Source of the DNA: Roseiarcus sp963709655
GTDB lineage: Bacteria > Pseudomonadota > Alphaproteobacteria > Rhizobiales > Beijerinckiaceae
Reading direction: 5' to 3'
Assembly (NCBI GenBank): GCA_963709655.1
Contig: CAVPXF010000023.1
Coordinates: forward strand, 186,001-250,000
DNA length: 64,000 bases
Part shown: piece after piece, positions 36,071 through 45,506 of the stretch
Layout: each line of letters starts with the position of its first letter
Numbering within the stretch: the stretch's first letter is position 1
Position numbers and translations under genes: made by a program
Notes under the pieces: model-generated
Seen by the model: the letters and a program-made list of their open reading frames with translations, nothing else
What the model was told of the DNA's origin: nothing
Database searches by the model: none

Positions 36071-36844
36071 ATGAAGGCCTTTCTCGCCTATGTCGCGCTC
36101 GCGGCGCTGACGCTTGCGGTTTTCGGCCTCTGGCCCGATCTCGACCTTGCGGTCGCGCACCTCTTCTATGACGGCGGCGGCTTCATCGGCCGCGACGGGC
36201 TCGATCGGTTCGGCCGCGACGTCTTTCGCGTGACGCCGTTCGTGGTCCTTGCAGCCTATGCCGCTTTATGGCTCGCAAGGCGCGCCGGGCGCTGGCGCGG
36301 CTGGGCGCCGAGCGGCCGGGCGATGATCTTCCTGATCGCGACCATCGCCTTCGGTCCGGGCGTCGTCGTCAACTTGAGCCTCAAGGACCATTGGCACCGG
36401 CCACGGCCATATCAGACCCAGGAGTTTAACGGCAGGGACGCGTTCAAGCCCTGGTGGGACGATCAGGGCGAATGCAAGAAGAACTGCTCGTTCGTCTCGG
36501 GCGAGGCGGCGACTGGATTCTGGATGGTCGCTCCCGCAAGCGTCCTGCCGCCGCCGGCGCGCGGGCCGGCGCTCGTCGCCGCGTTCGCGTTCGGAATTGG
36601 CGCGAGCCTGCTCAGGATGGCCTTCGGCGGCCACTACCTCTCCGACGTGCTGCTCGGCGGCCTCGTCACGCTGATCATCATCGAGATCGCCCGCATGCTG
36701 ATCTGGCCGCGCGGCGACGACCGCGCCGCCCCAGCGCCGGAAGGCTCAGGAAGCCAGACCGCGGCGGAGGTGGTGGAGAGAGCTATGGCGGCGCGGCGAG
36801 GAGCGGCTCCGGGCGACGCCGCCCCGGGCCCCGCGCCCTCCTGA
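36071..36844 (+). CDS. PAP2 family lipid/acid phosphatase
   Basis: 257 residues with about six membrane segments. The three phosphatase motifs are present: KDHWHRPRP, FVSGEAATGF (a variant of PSGH; the His is replaced, Glu-Ala-Ala-Thr follows the Gly) and GGHYLSDVLLGG. Motif 2's altered His position could reduce or redirect activity. Substrates of the family include phosphatidate, undecaprenyl diphosphate and lipid A. Two Cys in GECKKNCSF could pair in the periplasm. The C-terminal tail is Ala/Pro-rich. It is 7 bp from the SDR stop. Confidence 0.85.
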   Translation: MKAFLAYVALAALTLAVFGLWPDLDLAVAHLFYDGGGFIGRDGLDRFGRDVFRVTPFVVLAAYAALWLARRAGRWRGWAPSGRAMIFLIATIAFGPGVVVNLSLKDHWHRPRPYQTQEFNGRDAFKPWWDDQGECKKNCSFVSGEAATGFWMVAPASVLPPPARGPALVAAFAFGIGASLLRMAFGGHYLSDVLLGGLVTLIIIEIARMLIWPRGDDRAAPAPEGSGSQTAAEVVERAMAARRGAAPGDAAPGPAPS

Positions 36845-36992
36845 ACCTTTGCCCGTAGGCCCGCGGGTTGCGCCTGTCGCAGGCGCGTCTATAAGTCCGC
36901 GCGACGCCGGCAGGCGCATGCCCTGCCCTCTCGGCCGGACAGGTCGCGACGGCGTTTGAAGTTCACGGGCCCTGCACAACGAGCGAACGGTT

Positions 36993-38234
<1,242 letters not shown>

Positions 38235-38359
38235 CGCGTCGTTGACCCGTTCGCCGGCGAGAAATGCGGCCCGCGGCTAACGGCTGGTCCCGAGCGCCTC
38301 GCCATTTCCGAGTCCGTTTTGAGCCTTTTCAAGAGGTTGTGGCGCCTTTTCGATTCGGC

Positions 38360-39952
38360 GTAACTGCCAAGCCGGGGTGAGTCCGAAATGTCACACTCTG
38401 CGCGGGATTGACTTGAGGGTTGTGATTTTGGGCGACAGGGACAGGGATTTCTGACTCAAGGGTGGGATGAATCTTCCGCCGGAAGTCGAAGCCCTGATAG
38501 CGGCCCAAGCACGCGAGATCGAGCGTCTTCGCGCTGAGGTGGCGGAGCTTCGGCGTCGGCTGGGCCTGGACAGCTCCAACAGCTCGAAGCCGCCCTCGAG
38601 CGACGGGCTGAAGAAGAAGCCTCGGGTCCTGAAGAGCCTGCGCACGCGCACGGGCAAGCCGAGCGGAGGGCAGAAAGGTCACGACGGCGACACGCTGCGT
38701 CAGGTCGCCGAGCCGGACGCGATCATCGAGCACGCGGCCGAGGTGTGCGCACATTGCCGGGCGGCTCTTGCGGCGGATTCCAAGGTCGGCGAGGAGAGGC
38801 GTCAGGTCTTCGATCTTCCGGAGAAGCCGCTGATCGTGACCGAGCACCGCGCGGCGGTCCACGACTGCCCGGCCTGCCGGCGGCGCACCCGCGCCGCTTT
38901 TCCCGCGGGCGTCGTTTCGCCGGCCCAGTATGGCGAGCGCTTCAAGGCGGCGGCGGTCTATCTCAACGCCCAGCAGCTCGTGCCCGAGGAGCGGACCGCG
39001 CAGGTCCTCAGGGACCTGTTCGGGGCGGCGGCGGCCTGCGGGGCGAGCGTGGCGAGCTGGGTTCGCCGTAAGGCCGAGGCGCTGGAGCCGGTTTGGCGCG
39101 GCATCGGCGCCTGCGTCGCGGCGGCGCCGGTGCGCTGCCTCGACGAAACGGGCTTGCGCATCGCCGGCGCGACCCGCTGGCTGCACACCGCCTCGACCCT
39201 GACCCACACCTTCTATCGCGCCGGCGAGCCCCGCTCGGCCGTGCCCGCACTCGAGGGCGGCGTCGTGGTCCACGACCACTGGCGCGCCTACTACGCCCTG
39301 GAAAACGTCCTTCACGCCTTCTGCAACGCCCATCTGTTGCGCGAGCTTCAGGCGGTCTGCGATCTCGACAAGGAGCCCTGGGCCGAGGCCCTGCGCGCGA
39401 CGCTGCTCGAGGCCAACCAGGCCGTGCAGAAAGCCAAAGCCGAGGGCGCCGCGGCGCTCCCGCCCGAAACCATCAAGGCGTTCGAGGACCGGTACTGGGC
39501 CGCCGTCCGCGAAGGCCTCGCCCTGCACAGGAGCCTGCCGCCCTTCGATCCCGCAAAGAGCTCGAAAAAGCGAAAGAAGCGGCGGCCTGCTCACAATCTC
39601 CTCATCCGGTTCAAGACCTTCAAGGACGCGACCCTCCGCTTCCTCACCGACTTCACCGTTCCCTTCACCAACAACCTCGCCGAGCAGGATCTGAGGATGA
39701 TGAAGGTGAAGATCAAAATCTCCGGCGGCTTCCGAACCCTGCAAGGCGCCGAAGACTTCGCCCGCCTGCGCTCCGTGATCTCCTCAGCCCGAAAGCAGGG
39801 CCGCGACATCCTCACAGCCCTCACGCTCGGCCCCGACCAACTCGCCGTCGAACTCAACCTCTGAGTCCCGCCTCCGCTTCCCCACACCCCAACAACCACG
39901 CCCAGCGCCGGCGGCCAGATAGCGCCAGCGGCGCAGCCGGCTTGGCAGTTAC
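38360..39952. mobile_element. complete IS66-family insertion sequence
   Basis: 1593 bp bounded by perfect 16-bp inverted repeats GTAACTGCCAAGCCGG (38360-38375; complement at 39937-39952), starting GTAA as IS66 elements do. The 8-bp flanks are GATTCGGC (38352-38359) and GATTCGGT (39953-39960), a target duplication with one mismatch. It carries a single transposase gene without the tnpA/tnpB accessory genes, like the ISBst12 subgroup. The intact ORF and near-perfect duplication suggest a fairly recent insertion between argG and the next gene. Confidence 0.92.
38467..39864 (+). CDS. IS66 family transposase
   Basis: 465 residues. A coiled-coil leader (AREIERLRAEVAELRRRLG) and SSNSSKPPSSDG are the IS66 N-terminal blocks; CAHCRAAL and CPACRRRT form a zinc-binding pair. 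The DDE core is visible as CLDETGLRIAG, VVHDHWRAYY and FTNNLAEQDLRMMKVK. The protein is full length and unbroken, so the element is potentially active. Confidence 0.96.
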   Translation: MNLPPEVEALIAAQAREIERLRAEVAELRRRLGLDSSNSSKPPSSDGLKKKPRVLKSLRTRTGKPSGGQKGHDGDTLRQVAEPDAIIEHAAEVCAHCRAALAADSKVGEERRQVFDLPEKPLIVTEHRAAVHDCPACRRRTRAAFPAGVVSPAQYGERFKAAAVYLNAQQLVPEERTAQVLRDLFGAAAACGASVASWVRRKAEALEPVWRGIGACVAAAPVRCLDETGLRIAGATRWLHTASTLTHTFYRAGEPRSAVPALEGGVVVHDHWRAYYALENVLHAFCNAHLLRELQAVCDLDKEPWAEALRATLLEANQAVQKAKAEGAAALPPETIKAFEDRYWAAVREGLALHRSLPPFDPAKSSKKRKKRRPAHNLLIRFKTFKDATLRFLTDFTVPFTNNLAEQDLRMMKVKIKISGGFRTLQGAEDFARLRSVISSARKQGRDILTALTLGPDQLAVELNL

Positions 39953-39960
39953 GATTCGGT

Positions 39961-40443
39961 CGGCGATTGCAGCTCCCGAGGCCGGCGCCCGCTGACCGTC
40001 GGAACGAGAGTCGGGCCGCGCGCGGCTGCGACGGCGTTGTCGGCCCTCCGCCACATAGACCGCGGGGAACTCCGGACCTCCCTTGACTCCCGCCGATCGT
40101 TATAGCGATAGAACAAAAAGGGAACAATGGCAACAAAAAGTCCGAACGTCAGAATTCGACCGGCCTTGGCCGTCCGCATCGCGCCGACCCGCCGAGGCGA
40201 AAATCCCATCGGTTTCGTCCTCATGACGCCTCGCGTCCCGGATTTGCGGTGGGGGTTGGATCCCTCGCTGACGGGGCCAGGTGTAGGGCAGGTGTACGGC
40301 GGTCCACCGCCCTTCCCCTTCAGACGAATCAACCATTTTTATACTTTTAGATTCTATTCTCTTCAATTGACGAAACGTCGTCCGCGGAACCGCCCCGTCT
40401 TCGGGGCGCCCCTTGATTACATCCTGTCTTCTCGGAGTCGAAG
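39961..40443. other. intergenic region, no confident gene
   Basis: Nearly 480 bp beyond the IS66 element. A minus-strand frame (about 39949-40215) contains a short hydrophobic stretch (ILTFGLFVAIVPFLFYRY) and ends exactly in the IS repeat, where GTAA supplies the stop; its tail is low in complexity and I do not accept it as a gene. The part near 40340-40380 is AT-rich and may hold the promoter of the small gene at 40444. Confidence 0.45.
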
Positions 40444-40653
40444 ATGAAGCAAACGGAAGCGCATCCGTCGGCATACGTTGCGGAGCTTCGTCAAGGAGAT
40501 TGGCGCGTCGTCGTCCCCATTCGCGGAAAGCTCTCTCCCCGCATTGCTCAATGCTCTTTTGCCAGCCAAAGAGACGCGAGCGCCTGGCTTGAGAGCGAAG
40601 CTGGCGCGCAGACCGTCAGCGTCTTGAGAATGAAGGTCTCACGCTACGGGTGA
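40444..40653 (+). CDS. small hypothetical protein
   Basis: 69 residues (MKQTEAHPSAYVAELRQGDW). It has a beta-rich, ordinary soluble composition: WRVVVPIRGKL, FASQRDASAWLESEAGAQTV. No family is recognised. GGAG lies nearby upstream and the codon use is less GC-biased than neighbours. It could be a minor gene of the mobile region. Confidence 0.5.
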   Translation: MKQTEAHPSAYVAELRQGDWRVVVPIRGKLSPRIAQCSFASQRDASAWLESEAGAQTVSVLRMKVSRYG

Positions 40654-40782
40654 GAGCTTGGCGTCTGGCTACCCGTCAGCCGGTGGATTAGAAAGCCGGA
40701 ACCGACCCGTTGTTGTCCTTGGAGAGCCAGGACAACGTCAGGGGCGAGGGCGCCCCAAGCTCTACAACGGGGGGCGCCTATG

Positions 40783-41060
40783 TTACCAGTCCATCGCGAC
40801 GCTCTTCGCCTTCGCCGCCGACGCCGCGAACCTCTGGGTCTGGCCGAAGGCGTCGCGTGGCGGCTTGGCGGTCGCCGGGTCGGAAATCTCGGCCCAGCGC
40901 GCCGCGATCGTCGCGGGCGTGCGCTCGGGGTCGTGGAGAAAGACGCCGGCCGGTTTCGGCGATGTTCGTGACAGCGAACGACCGCGCCCCAGCCTCGAGA
41001 ATGACGGGCGACGGCGCGTCCTCGCTCGCCAGAAACAGGATGACGGGAACTACGTGGAAC
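40783..41060 (-). pseudogene. duplicated 3' fragment of an SDR gene
   Basis: This stretch aligns base by base with the 3' end of the SDR gene at 42091-43002 (same strand). It reads ILFLASEDAPSPVILEAGA, then after a frameshift ARWAEISDPATAKPPRDAF and AKAKSVAMDW with stop at 40783-40785. Only the last 90 or so codons are present and there is no start, so it is not functional. By eye about four bases in five agree with the intact copy, so the duplication is not recent. The RES-Xre pair lies between the two copies. Confidence 0.85.
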
Positions 41061-41183
41061 ACCTTACTCAATCCTCTCTCCCAGCCTCGGAATTACGAGC
41101 TGGATAAGCCCGTCGGGACTTGCGCATCGGCAATCTGCCCCCATATTATAGGGCATCTTGCCGTTCCGTCCCGGGAGGTCCAT

Positions 41184-41618
41184 ATGTCGGCCGTCGTCGA
41201 AGAGGTCGCCCGTAAGCTCGGGGGATCATCCGTGCTCGGTAGGCTCGTGCGCTCGCAGGCCGAACTTGCGCTGGCAGTGCGCGAAAGGCTTCCGCTGGCG
41301 GCGCTGGAGGGTCTCGTCGAGGCCGGCCTCACCGAGGGGGAGATCGAGCGATTTGTCATTCCCTCGCGCACGCGCCGCCATAGATCCGAGAAAAAGCAGC
41401 CGCTGACGGTGGAAGAATCCGATCGCGCCGTACGTCTGTTGCGGATCCAGACTGTCGCCGAGGAAACGTTCGAAGACACGATTAAGGCCGCCGCCTGGCT
41501 GCGTCGTCCGCTTTCGGAGCTTGGCGGAGACACGCCGCTGGCAGTCGCCGGGACCGAGGCGGGCGCTCGCGTCATCGAGACCATCCTTGCGAAAATCGCT
41601 TGGGGCGCCGCCGCCTGA
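41184..41618 (+). CDS. Xre/MbcA/ParS-type antitoxin (RES-Xre system)
   Basis: 144 residues. The C-terminal half has ESDRAVRLLRIQTVAEETF, AAAWLRRPLSELGGDTPL and ALAVAGTEAGARVIETILAKI, the MbcA/ParS/Xre toxin-binding domain (DUF2384); the N-terminal half is the Xre-like DNA-binding region (LPLAALEGLVEAGLTEGEIE). It neutralises the RES toxin and represses the operon. GGGAGG is 6 nt from the ATG. Its stop overlaps the toxin's ATG by one base (TGATG at 41616-41620). Confidence 0.9.
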   Translation: MSAVVEEVARKLGGSSVLGRLVRSQAELALAVRERLPLAALEGLVEAGLTEGEIERFVIPSRTRRHRSEKKQPLTVEESDRAVRLLRIQTVAEETFEDTIKAAAWLRRPLSELGGDTPLAVAGTEAGARVIETILAKIAWGAAA

Positions 41619-42079
41619 TGCTGCTTTGGCGCTTGTCCGGCGTTGCTCATGCCCGGACTTTCGATGGCGGTTATGGGCTCTTGTTCGACGGTCGATGGAA
41701 CACAGCCGGTCATGCCGTCACGTACTGCTCGACCTCTCCCTCTCTTTGCGTCCTCGAAAAGCTCATCCACATCGAGGACCCGCAGCTGATGCCGCCGCTG
41801 GTGATGGTGCGCTACGACGTCCCGGACAATCTCGCGACGGAATCAATTGCTTTCGCTGAACTGCCTGAGGCGTGGCGCGCGCAGGAGAGTTGGACCCAGA
41901 AACGAGGCGATCACTGGCACGAAGCGGCAAACACGCCACTCCTTCGGGTCCCCTCGGCGATCGCGCCGTTGGATGGCTCACCCGACATGAACATTCTGAT
42001 CAGCCATCGCCATCCCGCTGCCGCAGAGGTTCGGATTGCCCTCGCTGAGCCGTTCGCGCTTGACGCCAGGCTCTTCTAA
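41618..42079 (+). CDS. RES domain toxin
   Basis: 153 residues. The RES motifs are in order: WRLSG at residues 4-8, GRWNTAG at 25-31, YCSTS at 36-40 and LEKLIH at 46-51; these give the Arg, Tyr and Glu of the ADP-ribosyl-transferase-like NAD site. RES toxins degrade NAD and arrest growth until neutralised. The gene is immediately after and overlapping its antitoxin, as in known pairs. No damage is visible. Confidence 0.92.
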   Translation: MLLWRLSGVAHARTFDGGYGLLFDGRWNTAGHAVTYCSTSPSLCVLEKLIHIEDPQLMPPLVMVRYDVPDNLATESIAFAELPEAWRAQESWTQKRGDHWHEAANTPLLRVPSAIAPLDGSPDMNILISHRHPAAAEVRIALAEPFALDARLF

Positions 42080-42090
42080 GCCTGCCTGTC

Positions 42091-43002
42091 TCACCAGTCG
42101 ACCGCCAGCCCCTTCGCCTTCGCCGCGGCGGCGACGAATTTCCGGGTCTGGGAATAGGCGTTGCGCAGCGGCTTGGCGGTCGAGGCGTCGGAAATCTCGG
42201 CCCAGCGGGCCGCGATCGTTTCCGGCGAGCGCTCGGCGTCGTCGAGGTAGACGCCGGCGGTCTCGGCGATGTGGGTGACGGCGAACGTCCCGGCCCCGGC
42301 GCCCAGAATGACGCGCGACGGCGCGTCCTCGCTCGCCAGAAACAGCACCGCGGGCGTCACCGTCTCGGGCCCGAGCAGGTCGGCGGCGGCGGGCGGCAAG
42401 AGGCCCTCCGTCATCGCGGTCCGCGCGGTCGGCGCCAGAATATTGACGCGGATGTCGTTCTTCGCGCCCTCGAGGCCCAGCACGTTCATGAGGCCGATCA
42501 GGCCGGCCTTGGCGGCGCCGTAGTTCGACTGGCCGAAATTGCCGTAGATGCCCGAGGCCGACGAGGTCAGCACGATGCGGCCGTAGTTGCGCTCGCGCAT
42601 GCCGGTCCAAACCGCCCGCGTGCAATGAACCGAGCCGATCAGATGCACGCGGACGACGACCTCGAAGTCCGGCATATCCATCTTGGCGAAAGTCTTGTCG
42701 CGCAGCACGCCCGCGTTGTTGACCAGAATGTCGACCCGCCCCCAGTCCTTTTCCGCCCGCGCCGCCATCGCCAAGGCTTGCTCGAAATCCCCGACGTCGG
42801 CCGGGTCGGCCATGGCGGTTCCGCCCGCGGCGCGGATCTCCTCGACAACCGCCAGGGCGCTCACCGGCGCCGCGCCGTTGCGGCCAAGATCGTTGACGAC
42901 GACCTTCGCGCCGCGCGCGGCGAGCCCCAGCGCATGACAGCGACCCAGGCCCGAGCCGGCGCCCGTGACGATGGCGACCCGTCCATGAAATCCTATGGCC
43001 AT
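42091..43002 (-). CDS. SDR family dehydrogenase, HSD17B4-like (3R)-hydroxyacyl-CoA type
   Basis: 303 residues. GAGSGLGRCHALGLA binds NAD(H), VNDLGRNG follows beta-2 as in multifunctional-enzyme type 2 dehydrogenase domains, NNAG is followed by VLRDKTFAKM, and the catalytic triad is in SSASGIYGNFGQSNYGAAK. The insertion and longer C-terminus (ARWAEISDASTAKPLRNAY) fit the (3R)-hydroxyacyl-CoA dehydrogenase group. A diverged copy of its last 90 codons is at 40783-41060. It has no start alternative nearby; its stop is 11 bp from the RES toxin stop, convergent. Confidence 0.9.
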   Translation of the reverse strand: MAIGFHGRVAIVTGAGSGLGRCHALGLAARGAKVVVNDLGRNGAAPVSALAVVEEIRAAGGTAMADPADVGDFEQALAMAARAEKDWGRVDILVNNAGVLRDKTFAKMDMPDFEVVVRVHLIGSVHCTRAVWTGMRERNYGRIVLTSSASGIYGNFGQSNYGAAKAGLIGLMNVLGLEGAKNDIRVNILAPTARTAMTEGLLPPAAADLLGPETVTPAVLFLASEDAPSRVILGAGAGTFAVTHIAETAGVYLDDAERSPETIAARWAEISDASTAKPLRNAYSQTRKFVAAAAKAKGLAVDW

Positions 43003-43266
43003 GGCTTTCCCTTCGCGCGCGCCCCGTCTCTCCGGCATTACGATCGCGGTTGCGGAGGCGCAAGGCGACCGTTCATCGCCCGTCGTCCGCGGCGGGGACG
43101 CCAGCTCCAAGCGGCCTCTCGGGTGAAAGGTCAAGAATGCGCGACAGTCGGCCGGTTTCGCGCGACACATTGTTGCACAGGCGTCATATTCGCGCGTCAA
43201 ACACCAGCAAGGCGTGACGAAATCTGATTCCCGTCGGAGCGGTCGCGCGCGAGGCGTCGCCGTTCC

Positions 43267-44751
43267 ATGGCCACCAAGACCGGAAAAGACCTCGAGGAGC
43301 TTCGCGCCCTTCTCGCCGAAGTGCAGGCGCTTCGCGACGAAATCGAAAAGAAGGGCGAGGAGCTGAGGCGCGACTGGGGTCCGGCGGCCGCCCAGACGCG
43401 ACGTCGCGGGCAGCTCAACCTGTCGCATTACATCGCGCTGCGCAGCCACGACCTCACCGAGTTGCAGCTCAAGCTCGCCGCCGCGCGGCCTCTCCTCGCT
43501 CGGCCGCAGCGAAGCCAAGGTCGCGGCGACGCTCGACGCGCTGATCGTCACGCTGAGGCGCCTCACCGGCGAGACCAACGTCCCCTACCCCGCGTCCCGC
43601 CGTCGCCCGCTCGAGCGCCTCCGAACTCGAGGCCGAGGCCGACCGCCTGTTCGGCAAGCGGCTGCGCGGGGCGCCGCGGGTGCGGGTGATGGCGACCCTG
43701 CCGCCGGAAGCCGCGACCCAGGCCGAGCTCACCGACAACCTGATCGCCGCCGGCATGGATTGCGCCCGGATCAATTGCGCCCACGACGACGCCGAGGCGT
43801 GGGGGCGGATGGTCGACCACGTACGCGAGGCGTCGGCGCGGCACGAGCGGCCGTGCAAGATCCTGATGGACCTCGGCGGCCCGAAGTGCCGCATCCTGCG
43901 CGTCAAGGCGCCGCCGAAGACGCGTCTCCATGCGCGGCGACCGCGCCACGCTGATCGACGAGATCAAGGAGAAGACGAAGGACCCGATCGCCTTCTCGCT
44001 CAACTTCCCCGAACTCGTCGACCAGCTCGCCATCGGCGCCGAGGTGTTCATCGACGACGGCAAGGCGGCGGCCCGGGTCGTCTCCAAGACGCCCGGCCGG
44101 GCCGAGATCGAGGTCTACGCCGCGCGCGAGAAGGGCGTGCGGCTGAAGCCCGGCAAGGGCGTCAACTTCCCCTCGACCGAGCTCGAGCTGCCGCCGCTGA
44201 CCTCCAAGGACTTTCGCGACCTCGACTTCGTCGCCGAGCACGCCGATCTCGTCGGCTTCTCCTTCGTGCAGCGGGTCGACGACATCGAGCTTCTGCAGGA
44301 CCACCTGGTGGCCCGCGCGCCCAAGCGCGACCCGCACGGGATCGTCTTGAAGATCGAGACGCCGCTTGCGGTGCGCAACCTGCCGCGCCTCATCCTGCAA
44401 TCGGCCGCCCACAATCCGACCGCGGTGATGATCGCGCGCGGCGACCTCGCGGTCGAGCTCGGCTTCGCCCGGCTGACCGAGATGCAGGAAGAGATCTTGT
44501 GGCTCTGCGAGGCGGCGCACACGCCGGTCGTCTGGGCGACCCAGGTGCTCGACAATTACGTGCGCGACGGCGTGGCGAGCCGGGCCGAGATGACCGACGC
44601 GGCGACCGCCCAGGGAGCAGAATGCGTGATGCTCAACAAGGGCCCCTATCTTGCCGAGGGCGTCGCGTTCCTGCGCGACGTGCTCGCCCGCATGGACCGG
44701 CATTTCTCGAAGAAATTCGTGCGGTTTGGGTCGCTGAAGGCGTGGAGCTGA
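43267..44751 (+). pseudogene. pyruvate kinase-like gene, three frameshifts
   Basis: The product is spread over frames in four pieces: MATKTGKDLEELRALLAEV to about 43485; GLSSLGRSEAKVAATL to about 43592; ARSSASELEAEADRLFG, RVRVMATLPPEAATQAEL and ILMDLGGPKCRI to about 43927; and MRGDRATLIDEIKEKT to the stop at 44751. Removing one base at each joint gives about 493 residues: a 130-residue helical extension then a pyruvate kinase barrel with FIDDGK, KIETPLAVRNL, IARGDLAVELG and WATQVLDNYV. The usual C-terminal allosteric domain is lacking, so it is an atypical form. All motifs are intact apart from the three extra bases, which again argues for sequence error. Confidence 0.8.
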
Positions 44752-44777
44752 GCTTTGCTCAAACCCACCCTTGCCTC

Positions 44778-44793
44778 AGCTAAGTTAGCTAAG
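44778..44793. promoter_or_regulatory. putative Phd-type operator
   Basis: AGCTAAG is repeated at 44778-44784 and 44787-44793 (9-bp period), and TTAGCTAA (44785-44792) is a perfect palindrome inside. It is 32-47 nt upstream of the antitoxin ATG, where Phd/YefM proteins bind to control their own operon. Confidence 0.45.
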
Positions 44794-44824
44794 ACAATGT
44801 CGTTTGGGGCAGCAGGACGCTTCG

Positions 44825-45061
44825 ATGCAAAAGGTCACGATTCACGCCGCCAAGACCCAGCTGTCACGGCTGATTGAGGCGGCCCTCGCGGGCGAGGACA
44901 TTGTCATCGCCAAGGGCGACAAACCAGTTGTTCGCCTTGTCCCCATTCCGCAGGGCAAGTTTAAGTTCGGCGTTCTCCCGCCAGGAGCGCTCGGCGAAGG
45001 CCCGGACTTCTTCGCGCCGATGGACGAAGACGAACTCGCGGCGTGGGAAGGCCGGTCCTGA
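44825..45061 (+). CDS. Phd/YefM-type antitoxin
   Basis: 78 residues. MQKVTIHAAKTQLSRLIEAALAGEDIVIAKG (key part TIHAAKTQLSRLIEAA) is the Phd N-terminal dimer and DNA-binding domain; the C-terminal tail (PMDEDELAAWEGRS) is acidic and would wrap the toxin. The start MQKVT is chosen over one 21 nt earlier because homology starts there. It overlaps the PIN toxin gene by 19 bp. Confidence 0.9.
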   Translation: MQKVTIHAAKTQLSRLIEAALAGEDIVIAKGDKPVVRLVPIPQGKFKFGVLPPGALGEGPDFFAPMDEDELAAWEGRS

Positions 45062-45441
45062 CCACGCTTCTGCTCGACACTCACGTTTGGACGTGGAGCC
45101 TGACCGCCGACAACCGCATCTCCGATACGGCGCGCCGGCGGATTGCGGCCGCGGACTCGATCGTAGTGAGCGCAATCACCTTCTTCGAGATTGCCCAGAA
45201 AGTGCGGATCGGAAAGTGGCCGGAGATGGCGCCGCATGTCGAACGACTTGCGGAGCTCCTTGCAGACCAGGGCGCCGCGGCTCTTCCGCTCGAACCCGCG
45301 GACTGCCTCGAGGCGGGGCGGCTCGATTGGCCGCACCGCGACGCTTTCGACCGGTTCCTGGCCGCGACCGCGCTTCGGCGCCGAATCCAGATCGTATCCG
45401 CCGACCCGGTCTTTGCGGGTCTGGTCCAGCGAATTTGGTGA
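45043..45441 (+). CDS. PIN domain toxin (VapC-like)
   Basis: 132 residues from a GTG at 45043. The acidic PIN residues are Asp12 (LLLDTHVW), Glu49 (FFEIAQK), Asp100 and Asp103 (HRDAFDRFLAA); these bind Mg for RNA cleavage. The short variant with TFFEIAQKVRIGKWP is typical of PIN toxins partnered with Phd-type antitoxins. The 19-bp overlap supports coupled translation. Confidence 0.9.
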   Translation: MGRPVLTTLLLDTHVWTWSLTADNRISDTARRRIAAADSIVVSAITFFEIAQKVRIGKWPEMAPHVERLAELLADQGAAALPLEPADCLEAGRLDWPHRDAFDRFLAATALRRRIQIVSADPVFAGLVQRIW

Positions 45442-45506
45442 CCGGGCCTCGGTCGAAGCGCTTCGCGCCTATCCCGCGGAGCGCCTCGAGCAGACCGTTG
45501 CTGGCC

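Noticed and set aside
39949..40215. Minus-strand small membrane protein ending in the IS66 repeat
   Set aside because: One hydrophobic run only; the stop is supplied by the IS end, and the tail is low-complexity, so coding is doubtful.
40127..40447. Plus-strand 106-codon frame before the small gene
   Set aside because: No family, mixed low-complexity sequence and it overlaps the start of the better gene at 40444.
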